DNA of 64,000 nucleotides from Pseudomonas azerbaijanoccidentalis (GTDB lineage: Bacteria; Pseudomonadota; Gammaproteobacteria; Pseudomonadales; Pseudomonadaceae), in assembly GCF_019145495.1 (NCBI RefSeq), contig NZ_JAHSTU010000012.1:98130-162129 (forward strand), in the 5' to 3' direction. Below are positions 43,551 to 51,799 of the stretch, in pieces. Position numbers and translations under genes: made by a program. Under the pieces are notes generated by a model. The model was not told where the DNA came from. It saw only the letters and a list, made by a program, of their open reading frames with translations, and made no database searches. Every line of letters begins with the position of its first letter. The first letter of the stretch is position 1.

Positions 43551-43627
43551 AAAAGATCGCAGCCTTCGGCAGCTCCTACATTGGAATGCGTACATTCTGT
43601 AGGCGCTGCTGGAGGCTGCGATCTTTT
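43551..43627. repeat. REP/REPIN-type inverted repeat, family A
   Basis: AAAAGATCGCAGCCTTCGGC faces GCTGGAGGCTGCGATCTTTT (one arm with substitutions) after hutD, in the 443-bp hutD-hutU gap. Confidence 0.88.
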
Positions 43628-43658
43628 GCTTTTCAGCGTTCCCCAAAGCGCACCACTT

Positions 43659-43704
43659 TGTTACCGAACGCCCCAGCGTGGCGCAAAACCACGCTCAAGT
43701 AACA
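43659..43704. promoter_or_regulatory. candidate enhancer (UAS) of the hutU operon
   Basis: The outer words TGTTAC (43659-43664) and GTAACA (43699-43704) form an inverted pair 34 bases apart. Between them sits a perfect inverted repeat AGCGTGG-N7-CCACGCT (43675-43695). It lies about 110-160 bp upstream of the sigma-54 promoter, an apt place for CbrB or NtrC binding. The TGTTAC/GTAACA words resemble published CbrB sites but the spacing here is longer. Confidence 0.45.
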
Positions 43705-43816
43705 GCGCGCACTCTCCCCGGAAAATCCCCCCGAAAAATTTCATCTTCGCCAGAACCCGTGTTTCAGGCGCTTTCCAGCCATTTCAGAATTTTTCTTGAA
43801 TGCTCATCCAACAAGT

Positions 43817-43832
43817 TGGCCGCTTGATTGCA
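43817..43832 (+). promoter_or_regulatory. sigma-54 promoter of the hutU operon
   Basis: TGGCCGCTTGATTGCA has GG (-24) and GC (-12) at the correct 12-base spacing and the TTGCA end. Sigma-54 control of hutU is known in P. fluorescens. The predicted start is near 43843, leaving a leader of about 140 nt. Confidence 0.72.
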
Positions 43833-43836
43833 TATG

Positions 43837-43850
43837 CTTGTATGTACAAG
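43837..43850. promoter_or_regulatory. HutC operator at the hutU start site
   Basis: CTTGTATGTACAAG: arms CTTGTA/TACAAG around a TG centre, containing TGTA-N2-TACA. It begins 5 bp after the -12 element, so bound HutC would cover the start point. Confidence 0.8.
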
Positions 43851-43981
43851 TAAAGACGTATGCGTATGAGTCACGAAGACTCAACCGTCGTCCACTGATT
43901 CGCCGGTGTGCACTGATGCCCATCGGCTTGCTCGCCCACTGCCTGGGTTGGTTTTGGATTGATTGCTGAGGAGTTCTTTTC

Positions 43982-45649
43982 GTGACTAAATTTCGTGACG
44001 TTGAAATCCGCGCTGCCCGCGGTAACAAGCTGACCGCCAAGAGCTGGCTGACCGAAGCGCCGCTGCGCATGCTGATGAACAACCTCGACCCGGAAGTCGC
44101 CGAGAACCCTAAAGAACTGGTGGTTTACGGTGGTATCGGTCGTGCGGCACGTAACTGGGAATGCTACGACAAGATCGTTGAAAGCCTGACCAACCTGAAC
44201 GACGACGAGACCCTGCTGGTGCAATCCGGCAAGCCGGTCGGCGTGTTCAAGACTCACACCAACGCCCCGCGCGTACTGATCGCCAACTCCAACCTGGTTC
44301 CACACTGGGCGAGCTGGGAGCACTTCAACGAACTCGACGCCAAAGGCCTGGCCATGTACGGCCAGATGACCGCGGGCAGCTGGATCTACATCGGCAGCCA
44401 GGGCATCGTCCAGGGCACCTACGAAACCTTCGTCGAAGCCGGTCGCCAGCATTACAACGATGACCTCAAAGGCAAGTGGGTACTGACCGCTGGCCTGGGC
44501 GGTATGGGCGGCGCTCAACCACTGGCAGCAACCCTGGCCGGCGCGTGCTCGCTGAACATTGAATGCCAGCAGGTCAGCATCGATTTCCGCCTGAAAAGCC
44601 GCTATGTCGACGAGCAGGCGACCGACCTCGACGACGCGCTGGCTCGCATCGCCAAATACACCAAAGAAGGCAAAGCGATTTCCATCGCCCTGCTGGGTAA
44701 CGCGGCTGAAATCCTCCCGGAACTGGTCAAGCGCGGCGTGCGCCCGGACATGGTCACCGACCAGACCAGCGCCCACGATCCGCTCAACGGCTACCTGCCG
44801 GCCGGTTGGACCTGGGACCAGTACCGCGAACGTGCCAAGACTGAACCAGCCGCTGTCATCAAAGCCGCCAAGCAATCGATGGCTGTGCACGTTAAAGCCA
44901 TGCTGGACTTCCAGAAAATGGGTGTGCCGACCTTCGACTACGGCAACAACATCCGCCAGATGGCCCAGGAAGAAGGCGTGGAAAACGCATTCGACTTCCC
45001 AGGCTTCGTACCGGCTTACATCCGTCCGCTGTTCTGCCGTGGCATCGGCCCGTTCCGTTGGGCTGCATTGTCGGGCAACGCCGAAGACATCTACAAAACC
45101 GACGCCAAGGTCAAAGAGCTGATCCCGGACGACGCCCACCTGCACAACTGGCTGGACATGGCCCGTGAGCGCATCAGCTTCCAGGGTCTGCCGGCACGTA
45201 TCTGCTGGGTTGGCCTGGGCCTGCGCGCCAAGCTCGGCCTGGCATTCAACGAAATGGTCCGCAGCGGTGAGCTGTCGGCGCCGATCGTTATCGGTCGCGA
45301 CCACCTGGACTCCGGTTCGGTCGCCAGCCCGAACCGTGAAACCGAATCGATGCAGGACGGTTCCGACGCTGTGTCCGACTGGCCACTGCTCAACGCTTTG
45401 CTGAACACCGCAAGCGGCGCGACCTGGGTTTCCCTGCACCACGGCGGCGGCGTCGGCATGGGCTTCTCCCAGCATTCGGGCATGGTGATTGTCTGCGACG
45501 GTACTGACGAAGCGGCCGAGCGTATCGCTCGCGTTCTGCACAACGACCCGGCAACCGGCGTTATGCGTCACGCCGATGCCGGTTACCAGATCGCGATTGA
45601 CTGCGCCAAGGAACAAGGCCTGAACCTGCCGATGATTACTGGCAAGTAA
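43982..45649 (+). CDS. hutU: urocanate hydratase HutU
   Basis: 555 residues. It converts urocanate to imidazolonepropionate using tightly bound NAD. Readable features include YGGIGRAARNWECYDKI, the AGLGGMGGAQPLA NAD-binding loop (about 165) and the conserved FPGFVPAYIRPLFCRGIGPFRW block holding the active-site Cys. The start is a GTG with GAGGAG nine bases upstream. It is the first gene of the structural hut operon. REP after it. Confidence 0.97.
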   Translation: MTKFRDVEIRAARGNKLTAKSWLTEAPLRMLMNNLDPEVAENPKELVVYGGIGRAARNWECYDKIVESLTNLNDDETLLVQSGKPVGVFKTHTNAPRVLIANSNLVPHWASWEHFNELDAKGLAMYGQMTAGSWIYIGSQGIVQGTYETFVEAGRQHYNDDLKGKWVLTAGLGGMGGAQPLAATLAGACSLNIECQQVSIDFRLKSRYVDEQATDLDDALARIAKYTKEGKAISIALLGNAAEILPELVKRGVRPDMVTDQTSAHDPLNGYLPAGWTWDQYRERAKTEPAAVIKAAKQSMAVHVKAMLDFQKMGVPTFDYGNNIRQMAQEEGVENAFDFPGFVPAYIRPLFCRGIGPFRWAALSGNAEDIYKTDAKVKELIPDDAHLHNWLDMARERISFQGLPARICWVGLGLRAKLGLAFNEMVRSGELSAPIVIGRDHLDSGSVASPNRETESMQDGSDAVSDWPLLNALLNTASGATWVSLHHGGGVGMGFSQHSGMVIVCDGTDEAAERIARVLHNDPATGVMRHADAGYQIAIDCAKEQGLNLPMITGK

Positions 45650-45658
45650 TGCTTGCCC

Positions 45659-45745
45659 TGTAGGAGCTGCCGAAGGCTGCGATCTTTTGAACTTGATCCT
45701 TTAAAGGCAAAAGATCGCAGCCTCGTTTCACTCGACAGCTCCTAC
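45659..45745. repeat. REP/REPIN-type inverted repeat, family A (asymmetric variant)
   Basis: The first arm is standard (TAGGAGCTGCCGAAGGCTGC); the second reads GATCGCAGCCTCGTTTCACT then CGACAGCTCCTAC, with the CTTCGG turn replaced by about 13 other bases. Same variant as at 53342-53420. Confidence 0.88.
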
Positions 45746-45790
45746 GGGGGATTAAACCAACCCAGAATAACAATCCACAGAGGTTGAACC

Positions 45791-47263
45791 ATGGCTGTTA
45801 ACAGCGAACGTGCAGGCAACAAACCGTTGATCGAGAAGCGCTCGATCGACTACATCCCGGAAGCGGAGAGACACGGTCGTCTGTTCAGCCAGTTCACCTT
45901 GTGGATGGGTGCCAACCTGCAGATCACCGCGATTGTCACCGGGGCCCTGGCCGTGGTGCTGGGCGGTGATGTGTTCTGGTCGTTGATCGGTTTGCTGATT
46001 GGGCAATTGCTCGGCGGCGGCGTGATGGCGCTGCATGCCGCGCAAGGTCCCAAGCTTGGCCTGCCGCAGATGATCTCCAGCCGTGTGCAGTTCGGTGTGT
46101 ATGGCGCGGCCATCCCGATCGTCCTCGTGTGCTTGATGTACCTCGGTTTCACCGCAACGGGCACGGTACTTTCCGGCCAGGCGCTGGGCCAGCTGTTTGG
46201 CGTCAGCGACAGCGTCGGGATCCTTCTTTTTGCCAGCGTCATCGTGCTGGTCACGGTGCTCGGTTATCGGGTGATCCACTGGATCGGCCGTGTCGCCAGC
46301 GTCATTGGCGTGATTGCCTTCGTTTATCTGTTCTGGCGCCTGATGAGCCAGACCGACGTCGGCGCACTCCTGCAAATCCGCCACTTCAGCTGGAGCAGCT
46401 TCCTGTTGGCGGTGTCGCTCGCGGCCTCCTGGCAGATCGCCTTCGGCCCCTACGTGGCTGACTATTCGCGTTACCTGCCGAGCAAGGTTTCTTCAGTGAA
46501 AACCTTTTTCGCCGCTGGCGCAGGTTCGGTGATTGGCGCGCAGGTGGCGATGGTCCTCGGCGTGTTCGCTGCCGCTTCGGCAAACGGGCAATTCGCTGGT
46601 CACGAAGTGGCCTACATCGTAGGCCTGGGCGGTACCGGTGCCACCGCTGCGTTGCTGTACTTCAGCATCGCGTTCGGCAAGGTCACCATCTCCACACTGA
46701 ACTCCTACGGCAGCTTCATGTGCATCGCGACCATCATCAGCGGCTTTCGTGGTGACCTGAAGGTAACGCGCTTGCAGCGTCTGGTCTTCGTGCTGGCCAT
46801 CGTCGGTGCTGCAACCCTGATGGCGTTGCTCGGTCAGCACTCGTTCCTCGGTGCGTTCAAGTCGTTCATCCTGTTCTTGCTGGCGTTCTTCACGCCATGG
46901 AGCGCGATCAACCTGGTGGACTACTACTGCATCACCCGCGAGCGCTATGACGTGCCGGCACTGGCCGATCCGAATGGTCGCTACGGTCGTTGGAACCTTC
47001 TCGGTATCAGCGTCTATGTTTTCGGTGTGCTGGTGCAGTTGCCGTTCATTTCCACCAAGTTCTATACCGGCTCAATGGTCGCGGCCCTGGGTGATGTGGA
47101 TATTTCCTGGATCATCGGCCTGGTGCTGCCCGCCGCCGTGTATTACGTGTGTGCAAAAAAATGGCACGGCAGCGTGCCCGATCAATTGATTCTGCCGGTC
47201 GAGCAGGTCAGCGTTGAACAACCAACAACAAGCGGGGCTGGTCGCGCTGCGGCGCAGGCCTGA
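45791..47263 (+). CDS. NCS1/cytosine-permease-family transporter in the hut operon
   Basis: 490 residues, 12 predicted hydrophobic segments. GRLFSQFTLWMGANLQITAIVTGA near the N-terminus and the FTPWSAINLVDYYCITRERYDV stretch are hallmarks of the nucleobase-cation-symport 1 (CodB-like) family. Inside a hut operon this gene type is a candidate urocanate or histidine importer, inferred from position only. ATG with AGAGG. 70 bp before hutX. Confidence 0.85.
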   Translation: MAVNSERAGNKPLIEKRSIDYIPEAERHGRLFSQFTLWMGANLQITAIVTGALAVVLGGDVFWSLIGLLIGQLLGGGVMALHAAQGPKLGLPQMISSRVQFGVYGAAIPIVLVCLMYLGFTATGTVLSGQALGQLFGVSDSVGILLFASVIVLVTVLGYRVIHWIGRVASVIGVIAFVYLFWRLMSQTDVGALLQIRHFSWSSFLLAVSLAASWQIAFGPYVADYSRYLPSKVSSVKTFFAAGAGSVIGAQVAMVLGVFAAASANGQFAGHEVAYIVGLGGTGATAALLYFSIAFGKVTISTLNSYGSFMCIATIISGFRGDLKVTRLQRLVFVLAIVGAATLMALLGQHSFLGAFKSFILFLLAFFTPWSAINLVDYYCITRERYDVPALADPNGRYGRWNLLGISVYVFGVLVQLPFISTKFYTGSMVAALGDVDISWIIGLVLPAAVYYVCAKKWHGSVPDQLILPVEQVSVEQPTTSGAGRAAAQA

Positions 47264-47332
47264 GTGGACGTGGATAGGGCTGGATGCCTCTTGACTGCCG
47301 TAAGCCAATTCATGATTAGGAGCGTCAATACA

Positions 47333-48301
47333 ATGAAATCGAACAAGACCCTGCTGACCACATTGCTTTCCATGGGCCTGCTGGCCAGCGCCGGCGCCAC
47401 CCAGGCGGCGGGTTGGTGCGAGTCGGGTAAACCGGTGAAATTCGCTGGCCTGAACTGGGAAAGCGCCATGCTCCTGACCGACGTGATGCAAGTCGTGCTG
47501 GAGAAAGGCTACGACTGCAAGACCGACAGCCTGCCGGGTAACTCCATCACCATGGAAAACGCCCTCAGCAGCAACGACATTCAAGTGTTCGCCGAAGAGT
47601 GGGTTGGCCGCAGCGAAGTCTGGAACAAGGCCGAGAAGGCCGGCAAAGTCGTCGGCGTTGGCGCACCTGTAGTGGGCGCCATCGAAGGCTGGTACGTGCC
47701 GCGCTACGTGATCGAAGGCGACGCCAAGCGCAAGCTGGAAGCCAAGGCCCCGGACCTGAAAAACATCGCCGACCTGGCCAAATACTCCGCCGTGTTCAAA
47801 GACGCGGAAGAGCCGGCCAAGGGTCGCTTCTACAACTGCCCGGCCGGCTGGACCTGTGAGCTCGACAACAGCGAAATGCTCAAGAGCTACGGCCTGGAAA
47901 GCACCTACACCAACTTCCGCCCGGGCACCGGCCCGGCACTGGATGCCGCTGTGCTGTCGAGCTACAAGCGTGGCGAGCCGATCCTGTTCTACTACTGGTC
48001 GCCAACGCCGCTGATGGGCCAGATCGACGCGGTGAAACTCGAAGAAAAGCCGGGCGTGAACAAGACCGTGACCATCAAGGTCGGCTTGTCCAAGACCTTC
48101 CACGAAGAAGCCCCGGAACTGGTGGCGGTGCTGGAAAAGGTCAACGTGCCAATCGACCTGCTGAATCAGAACCTGGGTCGCATGAGCAAGGAACGCATCG
48201 AGTCGCCAAAACTGGCCAAGATCTTCCTGAAGGAACATCCTGAAGTCTGGCACGCGTGGGTGAGCGAAGACGCAGCCAAGAAAATCGACGCGGCCTTGTA
48301 G
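47333..48301 (+). CDS. hutX: ABC transporter solute-binding protein HutX (histidine uptake)
   Basis: 322 residues. Signal peptide about 1-25 (SKNKT-like start, then LLTTLLSMGLLASAGATQAA). The OpuAC-type binding fold: VKFAGLNWESAMLLTDVMQVVLEKGYDC, VFAEEWVGRSEVW, YVPRYV, and YYWSPTPLMGQ. HutXWV is the known high-affinity histidine importer in rhizobia and pseudomonads (glycine-betaine-like family). The reading from 47264 was rejected because AGGAG precedes the ATG at 47333 and the signal peptide then starts properly. Confidence 0.9.
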   Translation: MKSNKTLLTTLLSMGLLASAGATQAAGWCESGKPVKFAGLNWESAMLLTDVMQVVLEKGYDCKTDSLPGNSITMENALSSNDIQVFAEEWVGRSEVWNKAEKAGKVVGVGAPVVGAIEGWYVPRYVIEGDAKRKLEAKAPDLKNIADLAKYSAVFKDAEEPAKGRFYNCPAGWTCELDNSEMLKSYGLESTYTNFRPGTGPALDAAVLSSYKRGEPILFYYWSPTPLMGQIDAVKLEEKPGVNKTVTIKVGLSKTFHEEAPELVAVLEKVNVPIDLLNQNLGRMSKERIESPKLAKIFLKEHPEVWHAWVSEDAAKKIDAAL

Positions 48302-48371
48302 GTTGAGTTTCTCCGGCTGTCGGCAGCGGCAGCCGGACGCTTGATCGCAAACCCTTGATTGAGAGTCTCTT

Positions 48372-49223
48372 ATGTTTCCCGAAAGCTTTACCTTTTCCAT
48401 CGCCGACTGGGTCAACGGTTGGGTCGATTCGCTGGTGACCAACTACGGCGACGTCTTCCGCAGCATTTCCGACACCCTACTGTGGGCCATCGTCAATCTC
48501 GAAAGCCTGCTGCGCGCAGCGCCATGGTGGTTGATGCTGGCCATCGTCGCCGGCGTGGCCTGGCACGCGACCCGCAAGGTGGTGACCACCGCCGTGATCG
48601 TCGGTCTGTTGTTCCTGGTGGGCGCCGTCGGCCTTTGGGACAAACTGATGCAGACCCTGGCGCTGATGATGGTGGCGACGGTCATTTCGGTGCTGATCGG
48701 CATTCCGCTGGGCATCCTCTCGGCGCGCAGCAATCGTCTGCGTTCGGTGCTGATGCCGCTGCTGGACATCATGCAGACCATGCCGAGCTTCGTGTACCTG
48801 ATCCCGGTGCTAATGCTGTTCGGTCTGGGCAAGGTCCCGGCGATTTTCGCCACGGTGATCTACGCCGCGCCGCCGCTGATCCGCCTGACCGATCTGGGCA
48901 TTCGCCAGGTCGACGGCGAAGTGATGGAAGCCATCAACGCCTTCGGCGCCAACCGCTGGCAGCAACTGTTCGGCGTGCAACTGCCGCTGGCCTTGCCGAG
49001 CATCATGGCGGGTATCAACCAGACGACCATGATGGCCCTGTCGATGGTGGTGATTGCCTCGATGATCGGTGCCCGTGGCTTGGGTGAAGACGTGCTGGTG
49101 GGGATTCAGACCCTCAACGTCGGACGCGGCCTTGAAGCCGGTCTGGCGATCGTGATTCTGGCAGTGGTGATCGACCGCATTACACAGGCGTACGGTCGGC
49201 CACGGCATGAGGTGAGCAAATGA
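48372..49223 (+). CDS. hutW: ABC transporter permease HutW
   Basis: 283 residues with about six membrane segments. The central block QTMPSFVYLIPVLMLFGLG and the EAA-type loop VDGEVMEAINAFGANRWQQLF are typical of betaine/proline-type permeases (ProW). It forms the membrane channel with HutV and receives substrate from HutX. The stop overlaps the hutV start by 4 bp. Confidence 0.93.
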   Translation: MFPESFTFSIADWVNGWVDSLVTNYGDVFRSISDTLLWAIVNLESLLRAAPWWLMLAIVAGVAWHATRKVVTTAVIVGLLFLVGAVGLWDKLMQTLALMMVATVISVLIGIPLGILSARSNRLRSVLMPLLDIMQTMPSFVYLIPVLMLFGLGKVPAIFATVIYAAPPLIRLTDLGIRQVDGEVMEAINAFGANRWQQLFGVQLPLALPSIMAGINQTTMMALSMVVIASMIGARGLGEDVLVGIQTLNVGRGLEAGLAIVILAVVIDRITQAYGRPRHEVSK

Positions 49224-50050
49224 ACAACGCAACCGTGAGCAAGATCGAAGTCAAAAACGTCTTCAAGATTTTCGGCAACCGTTCCAAGGATGCGCTGGCC
49301 ATGGTCGGCCAGGGCAAGACCAAGGAGCAGGTGTTGTCCGAAACCGGCTGCGTGGTTGGGGTCAACGACCTGTCGTTGAGCATCGGCAGCGGCGAAATCT
49401 TCGTGATCATGGGCCTGTCGGGTTCCGGCAAATCCACGCTGGTACGCCACTTCAATCGCTTGATCGACCCGACCAGCGGCGCGATCCTGGTGGACGGTGT
49501 GGACATCCTGCAATACGACATGGAAGCCCTGCGCGAATTTCGTCGCCGCAAGATCAGCATGGTGTTCCAGAGCTTCGGCCTGCTGCCGCACAAGAGCGTG
49601 CTGGACAACGTCGCCTACGGCCTCAAGGTCCGTGGTGAAAGCAAAGCCCTGTGCAGCGAACGCGCCTTGCACTGGATCAATACCGTGGGCCTCAAGGGCT
49701 ACGAAAACAAATACCCGCACCAGCTGTCGGGCGGCATGCGCCAGCGTGTCGGCCTGGCCCGCGCACTGGCGGCTGATACCGACATCATCCTGATGGACGA
49801 AGCCTTCAGCGCCCTCGACCCGCTGATCCGCGCAGAGATGCAGGACCAGTTGCTGGAACTGCAAAAGACCCTGCACAAGACCATCGTCTTCATCACCCAC
49901 GACCTCGACGAGGCCGTGCGCATCGGCAACCGCATCGCGATCCTCAAGGATGGCCGCCTGATCCAGGTCGGCACACCGAAAGAGATCCTGCATTCGCCGG
50001 CGGATGAATATGTCGACCGGTTCGTGCAGCGTCGGGCGGCGGTGGTTTAA
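49220..50050 (+). CDS. hutV: ABC transporter ATP-binding protein HutV
   Basis: 276 residues. Walker A is GLSGSGKSTLVRHFN, the signature is LSGGMRQRVGLARAL, Walker B is IILMDEAFSALDPL, and the switch His is VFITHDLDEA. The N-terminal EVKNVFKIFGNRSKDALAMV extension is usual for ProV/OpuAA-like proteins; no CBS domains follow, so it is the short form. It energises HutXW. Overlaps hutW by 4 bp; a REP follows. Confidence 0.95.
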   Translation: MNNATVSKIEVKNVFKIFGNRSKDALAMVGQGKTKEQVLSETGCVVGVNDLSLSIGSGEIFVIMGLSGSGKSTLVRHFNRLIDPTSGAILVDGVDILQYDMEALREFRRRKISMVFQSFGLLPHKSVLDNVAYGLKVRGESKALCSERALHWINTVGLKGYENKYPHQLSGGMRQRVGLARALAADTDIILMDEAFSALDPLIRAEMQDQLLELQKTLHKTIVFITHDLDEAVRIGNRIAILKDGRLIQVGTPKEILHSPADEYVDRFVQRRAAVV

Positions 50051-50056
50051 GGCTCC

Positions 50057-50134
50057 AAAAGATCGCAGCCTCCGGCAGCTCCTACAGAAGCGAGCCGTAC
50101 TCGATGTAGGAGCTGCCGAAGGCTGCGATCTTTT
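50057..50134. repeat. REP/REPIN-type inverted repeat, family A
   Basis: AAAAGATCGCAGCCTCCGGC faces GCTGCCGAAGGCTGCGATCT between hutV and the first hutH-type gene. Confidence 0.92.
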
Positions 50135-50158
50135 GATTTTGTTTAGATGAGGTTAAAG

Positions 50159-51682
50159 ATGTCCCAGGCTGAAAAAATCGTTATCACCCAAGCGCAGGTC
50201 ACCTGGCAGGACGTGGTCGCCGTGGCCCGCGATGGCGCACAGCTCGAACTGTCGGCGCCGATCTGGGCGCGCATCGAAAACGCTCAGGCCATCGTCCAGC
50301 GTATCGTCACCAGCGGTGAACGTGCCTACGGCATCAACACCGGCCTGGGCGCGCTGTGCAACGTCTCGCTGCAGGATGAACAACTCAGCCAATTGTCGCG
50401 CAACACCTTGCTCAGCCATGCCTGCGGCGTAGGCGCGCCATTGCCCGACGAGCAGACGCGCTCGATCATGTGCGCCGCCGTCGTCAACTACAGCCATGGC
50501 AAATCCGGCCTGCATCGTCAGGTGGTCGAAGCACTGCTGGCGCTGCTCAACCGTGGCATCACCCCGCAAGTACCGTCCCAGGGTTCCGTGGGCTACCTGA
50601 CTCACATGGCGCACATCGGCATCGCGCTGTTGGGCGTCGGCAATGTCAGCTATCGCGGGCAAGTTGTTTCCGCGCAACAGGCGCTGGCCGAAGAAGGTCT
50701 GCAACCGGTCAAGCTGGGTGCCAAAGATGGCTTGTGCCTGGTCAACGGCACGCCGTGCATGACCGGCCTGAGCTGCCTGGCAATTGCCGACGCCACGCGC
50801 CTGCTGGAATGGGCCGACGTGATCGGCGCCATGAGTTTCGAAGCCCAGCGTGGGCAGATCGACGCGTTCGACGCCGAGATCATCGCGCTCAAGCCGCACC
50901 CTGGCATGCAGCAGGTTGGCATCAACCTGCGCGCCTTGCTCGACGGCAGCGAAGTGATCGCCCAGAGCAAAGGCATCCGCACTCAGGACGCCCTGAGCAT
51001 CCGCTCGATCCCGCAGGTGCACGGCGCCGCGCGCGATCAGCTGGTGCATGCGATCAAGCAGATCGAAACCGAACTCAACAGCGCCACCGATAACCCATTG
51101 GTGTTGGGCACCGCGGACAACTACCGCGTCGTTTCCCAAGCCAACCCGCACGGCCAGTCCGTGGCCATGGCAGCGGACCTGCTGGCCATCGCCATGGCGG
51201 AAATCGGCTCCATCGCCGAGCGTCGCCTGGACCGTTTGATCAACCCGCACGTCAGCGGTCTGCCGGCATTTCTGGTGGCCAACCCCGGGGTGAATTCCGG
51301 GATGATGATCGTGCAATACGTCGCCGCTTCGCTGTGTGCGGAAAACCGTCAGCTGGCGCAACCGGCTGTGCTGGATAACTACGTGACTTCGGGCTTGCAG
51401 GAAGACCACCTGAGCCTGGGGACCAACGCCGCGCTGAAGCTGCACCGCGCCCTGGAAAACTGCACGCAGATCCTCGCCATCGAATACTTGTTGGCGGCCC
51501 AGGCGTTTGAATTCTTGAAAGAACAACGTTTTGGCGCGGGCACCGATGCCGCATGGCGTCTGCTGCGTGAGCGGGTGCCGGCCTACGATCAGGATCGCTG
51601 GCTGGCGCCGGACATTGCCGCCGCTGCCGGTGTGTTGAAAGAAGCAAATTTGCTGCACAAGACATTGCCGAACCTGAACTGA
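50159..51682 (+). CDS. HAL/PAL-family protein lacking the MIO triad (hutH paralogue)
   Basis: 507 residues with the full aromatic amino acid lyase fold: AYGINTGLGAL (Tyr57), LSHACGVG (His87), VNGTP (Asn196), Q276 and Arg282, and QEDHLS. The Ala-Ser-Gly that cyclises to the MIO electrophile is missing: GSVG(145)-Tyr146-LTHMAH aligns with GSVG-ASG-DLAPLAH of the next gene with exactly three residues deleted. The catalytic Tyr of QDPYSLR is Leu279, and the Phe of GNFH is Pro330. So ammonia-lyase activity by the known mechanism is not expected. The ORF is complete and the rest of the core is kept, arguing against simple decay. Start ATG has TGAGG. A regulatory, binding or different catalytic role is possible; none is shown. 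Confidence 0.8.
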   Translation: MSQAEKIVITQAQVTWQDVVAVARDGAQLELSAPIWARIENAQAIVQRIVTSGERAYGINTGLGALCNVSLQDEQLSQLSRNTLLSHACGVGAPLPDEQTRSIMCAAVVNYSHGKSGLHRQVVEALLALLNRGITPQVPSQGSVGYLTHMAHIGIALLGVGNVSYRGQVVSAQQALAEEGLQPVKLGAKDGLCLVNGTPCMTGLSCLAIADATRLLEWADVIGAMSFEAQRGQIDAFDAEIIALKPHPGMQQVGINLRALLDGSEVIAQSKGIRTQDALSIRSIPQVHGAARDQLVHAIKQIETELNSATDNPLVLGTADNYRVVSQANPHGQSVAMAADLLAIAMAEIGSIAERRLDRLINPHVSGLPAFLVANPGVNSGMMIVQYVAASLCAENRQLAQPAVLDNYVTSGLQEDHLSLGTNAALKLHRALENCTQILAIEYLLAAQAFEFLKEQRFGAGTDAAWRLLRERVPAYDQDRWLAPDIAAAAGVLKEANLLHKTLPNLN

Positions 51683-51799
51683 TTTCTACATAAGCCAGCG
51701 TGCCAAGGCGCCAGCCCCCCAAAAGGTGGGAAGCGACGGACAACGGACATCTCCGGAGCGTCTGGTTAGTTAATAAAAACTCTCAAAAGGAGAATGAAC

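Noticed and set aside
43871..45616. 581-codon open frame antisense to hutU (and similar long antisense frames, for example 1341-3740 and 51770-53512)
   Set aside because: High-GC mirror frames of strong genes; no ribosome site, family motifs or sensible composition. The sense-strand genes are certain.
50159..51682. Pseudogene call for the first hutH-type gene
   Set aside because: The frame is intact, the deletion is in-frame and precisely the MIO triad, and many core residues remain.
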